Assembly (NCBI RefSeq): GCF_025370775.1
Contig: NZ_JAMXEX010000002.1
Span: 186,001 to 250,000, forward strand
Source: Ancylothrix sp. D3o
GTDB taxonomy: Bacteria; Cyanobacteriota; Cyanobacteriia; Cyanobacteriales; Oscillatoriaceae
Length of the DNA stretch: 64,000 nucleotides
Direction of reading: 5' to 3'
Shown in pieces: positions 53,595-63,086 of the stretch. A model generated the notes under the pieces. The model did not search any database. It was given only the letters and a program-made list of their open reading frames with translations, and was not told where the DNA came from. How positions within the stretch are numbered: the stretch's first letter is position 1; each line of letters begins with the position of its first letter. The translations under genes and the position numbers were made by a program.

Positions 53595-54653
53595 TTAAAC
53601 TTCTTCATTAACCACTAATTCTCCTTTACTGAGAATTTTACCTAAGTCTAAAAACATCATTATTTTATCTCGGTAGGGTGCAGTTCCGCGCAGATATTCA
53701 TCATTATTAGAATGAATAGCAACAGGAATCTGCATTAATTGCGAGGGATGCAAATAAATTACATCAAAAACATTTTCAACTGGAATGGCAGCAACTACAT
53801 CATCTTGATGTACAATCATCGCTTTCGATGTTTTGTTTATTCGCCCACGCGGCAAGTTTAGTAAACCGCGAATATCGACAATTGTAACAATTTCTCCTCG
53901 CAAATTCATATTGCCGATAATATGCGGAGGAGTGCAAGGAACCGGAGTAATTTTTCGCAGATCAGTAAACTCGCGGACTAATTCTAAATCAACGGCAAAA
54001 AATTCTTCATTTAAACTAATCACCGCCACAGCTATCAAACCTGTGAAATCTTGCCGATCTGTCTGCTGCATTAAGCTTGCAGCGCGTTCTTTAAAAATTG
54101 TTCGTTCTTCTGGAGTAGCGTTTGGGCAAAATTTCCGAAAATGTGGAACAAATTTTTCTATTTCCTCATAATTGGGTGAGGTTGCTATTTGGTCAGCAGT
54201 TGGTAAATCAACTTTCTCATAAAAATCAATGATGTTTTTGTGGTTTATCAACATCACAATTCTATCGTCAATTTTAGCAATTCTGTCAATAAAATTGTGA
54301 GTATTAATCGAGAGTTTCCGTCCCTTAAATACTTCATTTGTTACTTGTTCTGCTTCAAGTTCTACCACTTCATAAACTTGGTTAACAATAATGCCGGCTT
54401 TATATCCCCCCCACTCCATAACAACCACGCTATCTGTTATTTTATATTCTCCCGCCCGTTGTCCAAAGCGCATTTCTAAATCGATCATCGGCAAAATTTC
54501 GCCCCGTACATTCACCACCCCCACCACGTCGCGGATTGCTTCTGGAATCGGTATCAACTCCGGTAAAAAGAAAACTTCTCGCACATACACCGCCTCGACT
54601 CCATAGCTGGAATCGTTTAAACTAAAAATCAAATACGGTTCGTGTTTTAACAT
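53595..54653 (-). CDS. Protein with two CheW domains
   Basis: 352 residues. CheW domain 1 (about 5-145: LIFSLNDSSYGVEAVYVREV, VVGVVNVRGEILPMIDLEMRF) and CheW domain 2 (about 205-345: VAVISLNEEFFAVDLELVRE, PPHIIGNMNLRGEIVTIVDI) are joined by a helical insert of about 60 residues. CheW domains couple chemoreceptors to CheA. Last gene of a minus-strand set with CheR-TPR (27 bases upstream) and a GAF kinase. No CheA or methyl-accepting receptor is in the window, so it may feed a distant array or work with the kinase. Start ATG 54653. Confidence 0.92.
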   Translation of the reverse strand: MLKHEPYLIFSLNDSSYGVEAVYVREVFFLPELIPIPEAIRDVVGVVNVRGEILPMIDLEMRFGQRAGEYKITDSVVVMEWGGYKAGIIVNQVYEVVELEAEQVTNEVFKGRKLSINTHNFIDRIAKIDDRIVMLINHKNIIDFYEKVDLPTADQIATSPNYEEIEKFVPHFRKFCPNATPEERTIFKERAASLMQQTDRQDFTGLIAVAVISLNEEFFAVDLELVREFTDLRKITPVPCTPPHIIGNMNLRGEIVTIVDIRGLLNLPRGRINKTSKAMIVHQDDVVAAIPVENVFDVIYLHPSQLMQIPVAIHSNNDEYLRGTAPYRDKIMMFLDLGKILSKGELVVNEEV

Positions 54654-54680
54654 AGGATTTTGCTTATTTTATTTTGGTTG

Positions 54681-56303
54681 TCAATTACCCTTTTTCTGCT
54701 TTTCTAACAGTTGCTCTACATATTGCCGCAATTCACTCACTTTGATTTGCTTGGATTCTTCTAATATGGTTTCGGCGGGTAAGTTTTTCAGCAAATCCAG
54801 AGCCGTTTTACGCATTTTTTTTGCTCTTAACCAATCTTTTTCTTTTTCGTATAAAGCCGCTAATTCTAAATAAGCTAAAATTGAATAGGGCGATAAATAA
54901 ATAATCCGTTTCCAAAAAATTTTAGCTTGCTGAATATCGCCTTGCTCTTCTGCTAATTGGGCCAATAAATAATAAGGTTCGCTGGAAAGATCGTCTATCA
55001 AAAGGGCTTGCTCAGTTGCTTCTTTCGCTTGCCGATATTGTCCCAAATTTGCATGGGATTGTGCCATCAAATAATAAGCCTTAAAATTTTGGGGTTCTAA
55101 AGAAAGCACTTCTTTAACTTTGTCAATTGTTTGAAAATAAGCTTTCCCTTGGAAAAAATCTATTGCTTCTTTTAACAGGTTTTCCGCATTGTTTGCTTGA
55201 TTTGCTTGATTCTCTGGGGTTAATAAAGGAGAGAAAAAATCGCTTTTAGGCGCCGGAGTAGTAATAATTTCCAGAGGTGTGCCTAGCCCCTCAATTGTTT
55301 TCAATCTTGGCAAAGGAGCCGAAACCTGCGGTTGACTGATATTCAACAGCCCCTCTCTTAATTGATCCAGCATTGGCTGACTTGATAAACTCTCGTTTCC
55401 TGTTTTAATTTCTGTTGATTTTTTTTGCTCTAAAGCCTGTGGCAAATTAGTTTTTACCCGCTGGTAAATCACCGATTCAGGAAACACTCTTGTTTGCAAA
55501 TTTCCTAAAACTTGTCCGTGCAATTCAGCATGAGCAGTTAACAAATAACCTCCTATCTGGAGGCTGTTATCAAACTTGTCTAACACGGCTTTTACTGCTG
55601 GTTTAGAAAAATATACAAACACATTTCGGCAGATAATCAAATCAAAATCATGGAAATCAGAAGCGGGATTTGGAAACTCATCTTTAACCAAATTGCCATA
55701 GCTAAATGTCACCATCTGGCGGATATTTTCATTGAGTTTCCAGCCGTTACGATGCGATACAAAATAGAAATTTTTAACTTCAGGATCTACCAGTCGAAAA
55801 GACCAATCACTATAAATTCCTCGTTTAGCTTTTTCTAAGTTAGATTTGTTAATATCTGTTCCTAAAATAAAAATTTTCCAGTCTGCCCAATTCGGAATCA
55901 GCTTTTGGAGCAAAATTGCCAGCGAGTAAGGTTCCTCGCCGGTGGAGCAACCGGCACTCCAAATCCGCAGCGACCGGCTATTTTTTTGCTTTTCAATCAA
56001 TTCTGGCAAAATCTGCGTTTCCAGCAAATTCATTTGCCCCCTGTCTCGAAAAAAATAACTCTCCCCCGTCGTCAACAACAACGTTAACTCTTTCCACTCA
56101 TTTTCAGTTTCCAAAATATTCCAGGTCTGCCAATCGGGAACCCTGCTGAGCAATTCGTAATAGCTTTGAGCGTCACTCAAATTTAACGCCCTCATTCGCA
56201 TATAAATTTTTGAGCGCAACCCTTCCGTATCTTGCGCTCTAATTTGCAGGCCGGTGTTTATACCAATCAGATCGATAAATTTTTGAACTAAAGTCTGCTG
56301 CAT
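54681..56303 (-). CDS. CheR-type methyltransferase with C-terminal TPR repeats
   Basis: 540 residues. CheR N-domain (about 1-75) and SAM-dependent catalytic domain (about 80-285): GESYFFRDRGQMNLLE, IWSAGCSTGEEPYSLAILL, ILGTDINKSNLEKAKRGIY, FDLIICRNVFVYFSKPAV. A linker leads to three or four TPR units at about 375-520 (AYYLMAQSHANLGQYRQAKE, PYYLLAQLAEEQGDIQQAKI). Domain order matches WspC/FrzF-type methyltransferases, which methylate glutamates of receptor proteins. Starts 13 bases after the GAF kinase stop, so co-transcribed. A receptor substrate must be encoded elsewhere. Confidence 0.92.
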   Translation of the reverse strand: MQQTLVQKFIDLIGINTGLQIRAQDTEGLRSKIYMRMRALNLSDAQSYYELLSRVPDWQTWNILETENEWKELTLLLTTGESYFFRDRGQMNLLETQILPELIEKQKNSRSLRIWSAGCSTGEEPYSLAILLQKLIPNWADWKIFILGTDINKSNLEKAKRGIYSDWSFRLVDPEVKNFYFVSHRNGWKLNENIRQMVTFSYGNLVKDEFPNPASDFHDFDLIICRNVFVYFSKPAVKAVLDKFDNSLQIGGYLLTAHAELHGQVLGNLQTRVFPESVIYQRVKTNLPQALEQKKSTEIKTGNESLSSQPMLDQLREGLLNISQPQVSAPLPRLKTIEGLGTPLEIITTPAPKSDFFSPLLTPENQANQANNAENLLKEAIDFFQGKAYFQTIDKVKEVLSLEPQNFKAYYLMAQSHANLGQYRQAKEATEQALLIDDLSSEPYYLLAQLAEEQGDIQQAKIFWKRIIYLSPYSILAYLELAALYEKEKDWLRAKKMRKTALDLLKNLPAETILEESKQIKVSELRQYVEQLLEKQKKGN

Positions 56304-56316
56304 TCCGCCTAACCCG

Positions 56317-58311
56317 TTAAACAGGAATAGAAATTAAAAACTCAGAACCTTTACCAATTTCCGAAAAACATTCCAACTTACCCCCATGTTTTTCCACCAC
56401 AATTTGATAGCTAATCGATAAACCCAACCCGGTGCCTTTCCCCACCGGCTTCGTCGTAAAAAACGGGTCAAACAAACGCCGCTTTACCTCCTCCGTCATC
56501 CCAGGGCCATTATCCTTAATTCGCACCCACAAATTCGCCGGACGTGGGAAAGACTTCGACAAAGCCAGCAGCGGTTGACCCTGCCCATCCACCAATTCAG
56601 TGCAAATCATAATAATCCGAGGTTCAGGCCGATTTTCCAGCGTATCAATGGCATTAGAAAGAATATTCATAAACACCTGATTCATCTGGCCAGCATAACA
56701 CTCTATTTTGGGAACCTCACCATATTTTTTTATTATCTCAATTCCCGAATTAGTCCCCTTAGACTTCAAGCGCGAATGCAAAATTAACAGCGTATTCTCC
56801 AGTCCTTCGTGAATATCCACAAACTTTTTATCAGCTTCATCTAAGCGGGAAAAATTACGAAGAGATAAAACAATTTGGTGAATTCTTTCAGCCCCCATTT
56901 CCATCGAAGATAAAATTCTCGGCAAATCTTCGTGAATAAACTCAATATCTACCTCTTCAAGTTGCTCTTTAAGTTCGTTCAACGGCTCTGGATAAAATTT
57001 TTGATATAAATTCAAAACACTTAAAATATCGCCGATATAGCTCTTAGCATAAGTAATATTTCCATAAATAAAATTGATTGGATTATTAATTTCATGCGCC
57101 ACCCCCGCCACCATCTGCCCCAAAGACGACATTTTTTCACTTTGCACTAATTGTGCTTGCGTTTGCTTGAGATTATGCAACGCCTCACTTAATTGTTGTG
57201 CCTGCGTTTGTGCCGCCAGCGCAGCCGCATGAGTTTGGGCATAAAGCTCAGCTTGGTCAATAGCAATTGCCAACTGATTCACCACCGCTTCTAGCAGTTC
57301 CACCTCACTATCACGCCAAGGCCGGGGCCCACTGCAATGACTACAAACCACCGCACCCAACTGACCTGAGCGAGTTTCCAGAGGCAACAACAACTGAGAA
57401 GTCATCCCCATACTTGTTAGCAGTGAGTGAGTGTTTTCATCCAAAGTAGTCTCCCGTTCCACATCATCCACCCGCACCACCTCCAAATTTTGGATTTTCA
57501 TCGCCAAAAAATCAATGTGCTGCGGCGGGCAGTCGCTCAACAAACTCGGCAGATCCGCATTTCGGGCTTCGTGAGTCACCATTAAACTCGGTGTTTCCGG
57601 GTGGGGCAAGTACCACAAAAAATGACATCTGTCAATCACTAATAAATTGCGAATTTCGTGAACAGCCGTTTCCAAAATCGTATTGAGATCCAAAGAATTG
57701 CGGATTTGATTCGCCAACCGAAACAACAAACCCTCCCGGCGTTTCAGTAAAGCTTCGTGCGCCCAAGCCCGATCTATGGCAATCGTAATACTATTGGCCA
57801 CCCACTCCAGCATATTGCGGGCATCATTTGTTAAAGGAATCGGGTGATAAAGCCCCAGCACCCCCACCAAGCGATCCTCCACCACCAAGGGGTAGCCACT
57901 AAAATATCCCATCGTCCGATTCCCCCGCCCTTTCTTCTCAGCCTCAGCCTTTGCAAATCCCTCTGCTTGCTTGCCGCTCACACTTTTGAGGCGGCCACTC
58001 ACCAAGCGCAACTGCCCACTGAGCGGTTGTCGGGTTTCGGCAATAAAATTCACTATTGAATTTTCTCCGGCTTCGTCTTCGGGAGCAGTTGGCCGCCCAG
58101 AAATAGCAGATAGCGTTAGTACCTGGGTTGGGCTGTGAGATGTCCAAATGCAGGTGGCGCTGGCTCCCAAATGCTCAATCACTGCGTTTGTGCAGCGTTT
58201 AAGAACTTCTGGCAAAGGCCCACCTTGCGCCAGAGCGATGCCCACAGCCCCGCCTAAAGCCCACAGATGCTTTTTTTCCTCACTCATGGCCGGTTGTTGG
58301 TTATCCGTCAC
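56317..58311 (-). CDS. Sensor histidine kinase with two GAF domains
   Basis: 664 residues from GTG 58311 (656 from ATG 58287). Two GAF domains (about 25-180 and 205-355; the second has VIDRCHFLWYLP), a coiled coil (360-395), then the phosphoacceptor region GQMVAGVAHEINNPINF with His about 406, and the ATPase domain (NAIDTLENRPEP, DNGPGMTEE, GKGTGLGLSISYQIV). The HEINNPI form of the H box is typical of cyanobacterial stand-alone kinases. No bilin-binding Cys motif of cyanobacteriochromes is evident. First gene of the minus-strand CheR/CheW set; a CheY-like protein is encoded divergently. Confidence 0.92.
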   Translation of the reverse strand: MTDNQQPAMSEEKKHLWALGGAVGIALAQGGPLPEVLKRCTNAVIEHLGASATCIWTSHSPTQVLTLSAISGRPTAPEDEAGENSIVNFIAETRQPLSGQLRLVSGRLKSVSGKQAEGFAKAEAEKKGRGNRTMGYFSGYPLVVEDRLVGVLGLYHPIPLTNDARNMLEWVANSITIAIDRAWAHEALLKRREGLLFRLANQIRNSLDLNTILETAVHEIRNLLVIDRCHFLWYLPHPETPSLMVTHEARNADLPSLLSDCPPQHIDFLAMKIQNLEVVRVDDVERETTLDENTHSLLTSMGMTSQLLLPLETRSGQLGAVVCSHCSGPRPWRDSEVELLEAVVNQLAIAIDQAELYAQTHAAALAAQTQAQQLSEALHNLKQTQAQLVQSEKMSSLGQMVAGVAHEINNPINFIYGNITYAKSYIGDILSVLNLYQKFYPEPLNELKEQLEEVDIEFIHEDLPRILSSMEMGAERIHQIVLSLRNFSRLDEADKKFVDIHEGLENTLLILHSRLKSKGTNSGIEIIKKYGEVPKIECYAGQMNQVFMNILSNAIDTLENRPEPRIIMICTELVDGQGQPLLALSKSFPRPANLWVRIKDNGPGMTEEVKRRLFDPFFTTKPVGKGTGLGLSISYQIVVEKHGGKLECFSEIGKGSEFLISIPV

Positions 58312-58825
58312 TTCGCAAAAATAAACATAAAACCTTTCCTAATTGCGATAGGCTTTTCGCTACAACCGGCCTTTCAACACCAACCTTAACGGTTAAGTCT
58401 CAAGACAGGTTATTTCCCCTATCTATTCCCCCCTAGAGCTTCGCAGCTTTTTAGTAGGGATGGGTTGATTGCTTTGTTCCTTCCTCGGATTGTTTGTTAA
58501 AGCAGCCAGATATTGATAAACCCGCCCCTCCAGATTCTATCGGCGATACTTGCCTAAACGCATTTTTCAGAATTTTGGTTTTTTGTTCAAACGGGGAGGG
58601 ATCACCCCCATCAAAAGCAACCAAGTCAGGAAGGATTAACATATTTTATTCCCCCATTTTATCTTCCCACAACTTCCATCATTTTTCATGTCAGGATAAT
58701 ATAACTCCTATTTGCAAGCACCTCATAGGCTTAGCTCCCGACCGCTGCGGCGTTCCTTCGCCACTCAAAAACTTTTTCCTTCTTGTTTAATAGATTTGGA
58801 AAAATAGTCACCCCCCTCATAAACT
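58312..58825. other. Divergent intergenic region, no gene seen
   Basis: 514 bases between the kinase and response-regulator genes. It contains a CTTAAC-G-GTTAAG inverted repeat (58385-58397) close to the kinase start, which could be an operator, and a weak hairpin near 58436-58450. Two open frames (58451-58642 minus, 58494-58790 plus) overlap each other and look non-coding. Confidence 0.4.
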
Positions 58826-59230
58826 ATGTCTGCAACTTTCACTTCTCTCCCGACAATTTTAGCAGTAGATGACAGCCCTGTAATGCTAGAACTCATTAAA
58901 CGAACCCTAGAATCGGATTACCGGGTTTTGGTTGCCGATAATGCCATTGATGCGCTGTCCATAATTTACCACGAACCCATTAAAATCTTATTACTTGATG
59001 TTACCATGCCCGGAATTGACGGTTTAGAACTGTGCCGCACCGTCCGAACTTTACCACAGTTTCAAGAATTACCCATCCTCATGTTAACTGCCAAAGATAG
59101 AGTGTTTGACAAAGTTCAAGGAAGGCTGGCCGGTGCCACCGAATACCTAACTAAACCCTTTGATGAGTCACAATTACGGGCTGTACTTTTCAAATTTTTG
59201 AATTACTCAACCCCAGAAATAAAAGAGTGA
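58826..59230 (+). CDS. CheY-like single-domain response regulator
   Basis: 134 residues, receiver domain only. Acidic pair DD (15-16) in ILAVDDSPVM, phosphoacceptor Asp 58 in ILLLDVTMPGIDG, switch Thr 88 in LMLTAKD, and Lys 110 in YLTKPF. With no output domain it should act by protein contact, for example on a motor or on another kinase. It is divergent from the GAF kinase/CheR/CheW set and a natural phosphorylation partner of that kinase, though this is positional inference. Confidence 0.93.
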   Translation: MSATFTSLPTILAVDDSPVMLELIKRTLESDYRVLVADNAIDALSIIYHEPIKILLLDVTMPGIDGLELCRTVRTLPQFQELPILMLTAKDRVFDKVQGRLAGATEYLTKPFDESQLRAVLFKFLNYSTPEIKE

Positions 59231-59334
59231 TTGGGAATCAGGAATTAGCATTAAGGAAGTAGATTTTGCTCTCCTAATCGCCGCTCATTTTTTATTTGTC
59301 ATTTCTCATTTCTAAGAGGGTCATTTCGCCGATC

Positions 59335-59430
59335 ATTAGTCATTTTTCATTGGTCATTGGTACGAGTGTGCTAGATCCAAATCGCCAATTCCAAAGACTA
59401 ATGACAAATGACTAATGACCAATTTCCAAT
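59335..59430. repeat. Inverted STRR heptamer arrays
   Basis: GTCATT-type units (59335-59360) and AATGAC-type units (59396-59430) face each other across about 35 bases and could form an imperfect hairpin. They lie between the convergent response-regulator and R3H genes and might end transcription from both. Confidence 0.65.
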
Positions 59431-59437
59431 TTCTACC

Positions 59438-61291
59438 CTAAGCCGGATAAATCCTCAAACGTCGGTTAGGTTCTTCGCCAAAACTAGAAGATTTGAGCCG
59501 ATAATGCTCCACCAATTCATGCTGCATCTTGCGGACTTTTGCCGAACGCGGCAACAACTCCACCGGCTGCCCCTTGGGAATCACAATTTGCTCAACCGCC
59601 AATCTTGCCTCCTCCAGCGCCTCAATCTCATCCTCACTACCACTGCCGGTAAACAAACCGAGTTCAGCTTCTTCGGGCATTTGCGGATCATCCATCTCCA
59701 AAAGCCGACGTAGAGCCCGCGTAATTTGAGGAATACTGCTCGATTTAATCGTATAAATCGGCAACTGACGCGCCTTAGAAATATGCCGTAATTTCGAGTG
59801 ATTTTTAACATGAGAGCGCAGTGCCAAAACCGCATCTGCACTATCCATATCCTTCGTCAAAACCACCGGCAAATTCATCACCTGGATCACCTGCTCCAAC
59901 TGGTGCCGGCTCACCGCGTATGGATAAATATGAATCGGCAACTCTTCGCCATTCGGGCCAAAATAACGCTCCACCCGACCATCACTCACCGGCACAGGGG
60001 CCGACTCAGCGTTTGCCTCCATCTCCGCATCAAGCAACTGCTCAAAATACTGAGATTGAGGAGTTTCGCGGCGCGTTTGTAGCCCGTTTTTCAACGGCAT
60101 CATTTGACCAGAAGCTCGCCATCCTTGAGGAGCCTCTGCCAAACGCGGAGTATTTGCACTCAAAGCCGGGGCCGGTGGCAATTCCCGCGTCACCGTCACC
60201 TTACCGGAACTCGACACTGTGCGAATTTGCGGAGAAGGCAAGCGATTTCGCAGCAAAATATCCACTGTTTCGGCCACTTGTTCATGTACCACCCAGCGTT
60301 GACGTTCTTGCATTTCCACCGCAATTTCAAACGTCGGTGGTGCCTTACGTTCCAGCACAGTTTTTTGTGAACCCCGGCGGCGGGCCTCATCATCTCCCAG
60401 CGTCACCGCTTGGATACCGCCGATTAAATCAGCCAGTGTCGGGTTTTTAATTAAGTTTTCAATTTGATTGCCGTGCGCCGTTCCCACAAGCTGAACTCCT
60501 CGCTCTGCAATCGTCCGAGCCGCCAATGCTTCCAACTCGGTGCCAATTTCATCAATGACAATGACTTCTGGCATATGGTTTTCCACCGCCTCAATCATTA
60601 CCTGGTGTTGCAATTCCGGGCGAGCCACTTGCATCCGTCGAGCGCGTCCGATGGCTGGGTGGGGGATATCGCCATCACCGGCAATTTCATTAGAGGTGTC
60701 AATAATCACCACCCGTTTTTGCAAATCATCTGCCAAAATTCGGGCAATTTCGCGCAAAGCGGTGGTTTTGCCTACCCCTGGCCGGCCCAGCATTAAAATT
60801 GATTTGCCGGTTTCCACCAAGTCGCGGATCATATTGATCGTGCCAAATACAGCCCGTCCGACGCGGCAAGTTAAGCCAATCACTTCATTTTTGCGATTGC
60901 GAATGGCGCTGATGCGGTGTAGGGTTTGCTCAATACCTGCACGATTATCGCCCCCAAATTCTCCCAGGTGCTTAATCGTGTAGTTGAGATTTTCCAAACA
61001 CACCGGCTTGTCTGAAAGATATTCTGCCCCCCCAGGAAAGCGAGCCTCTGGCAGACGTCCGAGATCCATTACCACTTCAATGAGGCTGCTGATTTGCGGG
61101 TGTTGTTGCAGTGCCGCGCGGATCGTTTCTGGCAAAATATCTAACAGTTTGTTGAGATCGTCTGTTATTTGCATTCTTCCATGATCGGCGTCTTCCATCA
61201 CACCCAAGGCGACGGTAGGTGGCGACATTTCGCTCATGTTATCGGATTCAATCTGCTGAGAGGGGGCTGCTAACCGATTGGGATTTACCAT
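59438..61291 (-). CDS. R3H-domain AAA/SpoIIIAA-like ATPase (Ycf45-related)
   Basis: 617 residues. A SpoIIIAA-type P-loop ATPase core (about 50-300): CRVGRAVFGTINMIRDLVE, Walker A GRPGVGKTT (169-177), VIVIDEIGTELEALAARTI, QLVGTAHGNQIENLIKNPT. A long middle region follows (about 380-540), and the C-terminus is an R3H-like nucleic-acid-binding domain (MQHELVEHYRLKSSSFGEE, RRLRIYP). Homologous to plastid Ycf45. It should be cytosolic and bind single-stranded nucleic acid; exact function unknown. Start may be ATG 61291 or, with GGAAGA upstream, ATG 61174 (MQITDDLNKLLDILP). Confidence 0.9.
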   Translation of the reverse strand: MVNPNRLAAPSQQIESDNMSEMSPPTVALGVMEDADHGRMQITDDLNKLLDILPETIRAALQQHPQISSLIEVVMDLGRLPEARFPGGAEYLSDKPVCLENLNYTIKHLGEFGGDNRAGIEQTLHRISAIRNRKNEVIGLTCRVGRAVFGTINMIRDLVETGKSILMLGRPGVGKTTALREIARILADDLQKRVVIIDTSNEIAGDGDIPHPAIGRARRMQVARPELQHQVMIEAVENHMPEVIVIDEIGTELEALAARTIAERGVQLVGTAHGNQIENLIKNPTLADLIGGIQAVTLGDDEARRRGSQKTVLERKAPPTFEIAVEMQERQRWVVHEQVAETVDILLRNRLPSPQIRTVSSSGKVTVTRELPPAPALSANTPRLAEAPQGWRASGQMMPLKNGLQTRRETPQSQYFEQLLDAEMEANAESAPVPVSDGRVERYFGPNGEELPIHIYPYAVSRHQLEQVIQVMNLPVVLTKDMDSADAVLALRSHVKNHSKLRHISKARQLPIYTIKSSSIPQITRALRRLLEMDDPQMPEEAELGLFTGSGSEDEIEALEEARLAVEQIVIPKGQPVELLPRSAKVRKMQHELVEHYRLKSSSFGEEPNRRLRIYPA

Positions 61292-61490
61292 AGATGGAGG
61301 TATTTCTAAAATAGAGCAGTACAGAATTTCAAAGTTTAGTCTCGAACCATTCAGTGCGGGTTATAAGAAATTTGGCGGAATCATGGCGGTTTTTTCCTCT
61401 GGGGTTTGCTGCAATTTTAGGGGTATTTTAAGCTCAAGCTTCGGTTTTTGTTTGGCTACAGGTTTTAAGCTGTGGCTTTGTCTCGTTTGG

Positions 61491-62690
61491 TCAGCCGGTG
61501 CCTAATTGTGCGAGATGCGGGCTTTTAAGCTGCGAAACTAATGAATCTGCATCCCGTACTGCTTGCCAGAGCAAGTCTGGCCGGTTTTCCAGGCGGGGTG
61601 TTGCATTTTGCGGGTTAGTTTGGTCGAGTTGTTCGAGTACCGGCGCGAGTAAGACTCTGGCATAACTACCATAGGCGACACCGGCAATATAACGCTTTCC
61701 GTCGCTGGTTGGTTTGAGTAGGCCGGTGCTTTTGAGTTTTTCGACTGTATGAGCGTTGGTACCGCCTGCCAGTTGGACATATCCCGGTAAGCCGGCATTG
61801 AGGACTTTTTGACCGAGTTTGACGGCGGCGCGGGTGGCGCCGGTGCCGATATCGCCACTCATCGGGCGTCCGTCGGTTTGCCAAATCAGCGGACAAGGCA
61901 AAGGCTCAATAATGTCTAGTAATAACCGCAGATATTCCAGCATTCCTTCGCCATCGGGACAGCTTATGGCGATTAGTTTTAATTGCCCCACCCAAGGCGC
62001 AATAGAATTCCAGAGTCGCTGGAAGTCTTCTGTTCGTCCGATCTGAGTGTGTATTTCAATGGCATCTGGAAGCGCTGAAAACACCACCGGCACAAGGGCG
62101 CTGGGGGTGAAAACATAGGAACGGGTGGAAATGTGTCCAATGGGGCACAAAGGCACACAGCGTCCGCAGCCGTAACAGCGTTCGTCTAAAACGCCTGAGT
62201 ATGCCGGCAGCTTATCTGTAGGGGCTGGTTTATCGAGTTGGAAAGTTGGTGGCTTAAATGTCGATGAACCGCCCGGACTTCGGCGTGAGCCTACTTTGCT
62301 CTGCTGTTGGTTAAATACTATGGCGTTTGCTGGACAAATACTTTCACAAGGGCGCGGACAGTCAGCCGGGCAAAGGTTAGGGTTAAATTCTGCTTTGCGG
62401 AAATGGGGATCTTCCCCATCGTTTAAACTCACCATCAACAGCGGTGAGGGGTTTGGTTTAAACCCCCTACTTTGGGCTTTTGGGGCTAACTGATTAGCCG
62501 TTTGTAGTGCTTCTTTTGCAGAGGCTATCACCGCTGGATCTGCTGCCACGTCGATGCAGTCTGCTCCTGCGAGTGCGTAAGCTAAAGTCAGATTTCTTAC
62601 AGCGGGAAGGTGCTGGAAGCTAGCCCCACAAATGAGCTTGAACCAGTGGCCTTGTTGAAGTGAATTTAACGGCGAGTAAAAATCGTTCAC
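61491..62690 (-). CDS. ldpA: Circadian input protein LdpA
   Basis: 399 residues. In Synechococcus, LdpA is an iron-sulfur protein that adjusts clock period to light through cellular redox state. Here one ferredoxin-like site is Cys 107, 111, 115, 119 (NLCPADCPRPCESICPANAI), the second Cys 172, 175, 178, 182 (RCYGCGRCVPLCPIGHI). N-terminal LKSLQ-like start (SLQQGHWFKLICGASFQHLP) and C-terminal TNAHTVEKLKSTGLL agree with the family. It is about 50 residues longer than the Synechococcus protein. Stand-alone gene, upstream of the R3H ATPase by about 200 bases on the same strand. Confidence 0.92.
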   Translation of the reverse strand: MNDFYSPLNSLQQGHWFKLICGASFQHLPAVRNLTLAYALAGADCIDVAADPAVIASAKEALQTANQLAPKAQSRGFKPNPSPLLMVSLNDGEDPHFRKAEFNPNLCPADCPRPCESICPANAIVFNQQQSKVGSRRSPGGSSTFKPPTFQLDKPAPTDKLPAYSGVLDERCYGCGRCVPLCPIGHISTRSYVFTPSALVPVVFSALPDAIEIHTQIGRTEDFQRLWNSIAPWVGQLKLIAISCPDGEGMLEYLRLLLDIIEPLPCPLIWQTDGRPMSGDIGTGATRAAVKLGQKVLNAGLPGYVQLAGGTNAHTVEKLKSTGLLKPTSDGKRYIAGVAYGSYARVLLAPVLEQLDQTNPQNATPRLENRPDLLWQAVRDADSLVSQLKSPHLAQLGTG

Positions 62691-63086
62691 CCTTATATGC
62701 TAATCTGCGGTTTCATAAATTGGTACAAGCTAACGAGATTTTTTCTCCGCTAAGCTTGGACTAGGCTGGGATTGTTGGCTAGTTAAGAATGTCGGTTATT
62801 TTTTAGTTGGGTGCTTTTTGTTGTCCATCTCAGGAATATTCACCCAATCACTCTCTACATTTAGGGCTGCTGTGTAGCGGTGGCAAATTTCTGCTTTGTT
62901 TTTCCCTTCGAGAGAATTTGTCTTCAAGCAAAGCTCTTATTTTTTGGTCATCCTTACTTTAGCAATAAATTTAAGTTTAAAAAAACATTTTATACAGGCG
63001 GCGTTGATTTTTTTAAAAGAATGCAGGTTGAAATAACAACGAATTTCTAAAACCCGGTTTTTCTGTCAAACCGGGTTTTGTAATGG
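62691..63086. other. Intergenic region between ldpA and VWA genes
   Basis: About 400 AT-rich bases. Apart from the hairpin at 63049-63079 (listed separately) I see no gene, repeat or RNA. It should hold the ldpA promoter, which I could not define. Confidence 0.4.
63049..63079 (-). terminator. AAAACCCGGTTT hairpin after the VWA gene
   Basis: AAAACCCGGTTT (63049-63060) pairs perfectly with AAACCGGGTTTT (63068-63079) around a 7-base loop. It lies 8 bases past the stop of the minus-strand VWA gene and is nearly identical to the hairpin at 6648-6679. Confidence 0.75.

Noticed and set aside
56317-58311. Cyanobacteriochrome photoreceptor
   Set aside because: The second GAF domain has DRCHFLWY near its start, but I do not see the bilin-binding Cys-His motif at the expected later position.
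58451-58790. Two overlapping open frames in the kinase/regulator gap
   Set aside because: They lie on opposite strands over the same bases, lack ribosome binding sites and show no protein-like composition.
61292-61505. Plus-strand frame between the R3H and ldpA genes
   Set aside because: It overlaps the 5' end of one gene and the 3' end of another, and its product (Phe/Gly/Cys-rich) resembles noise.
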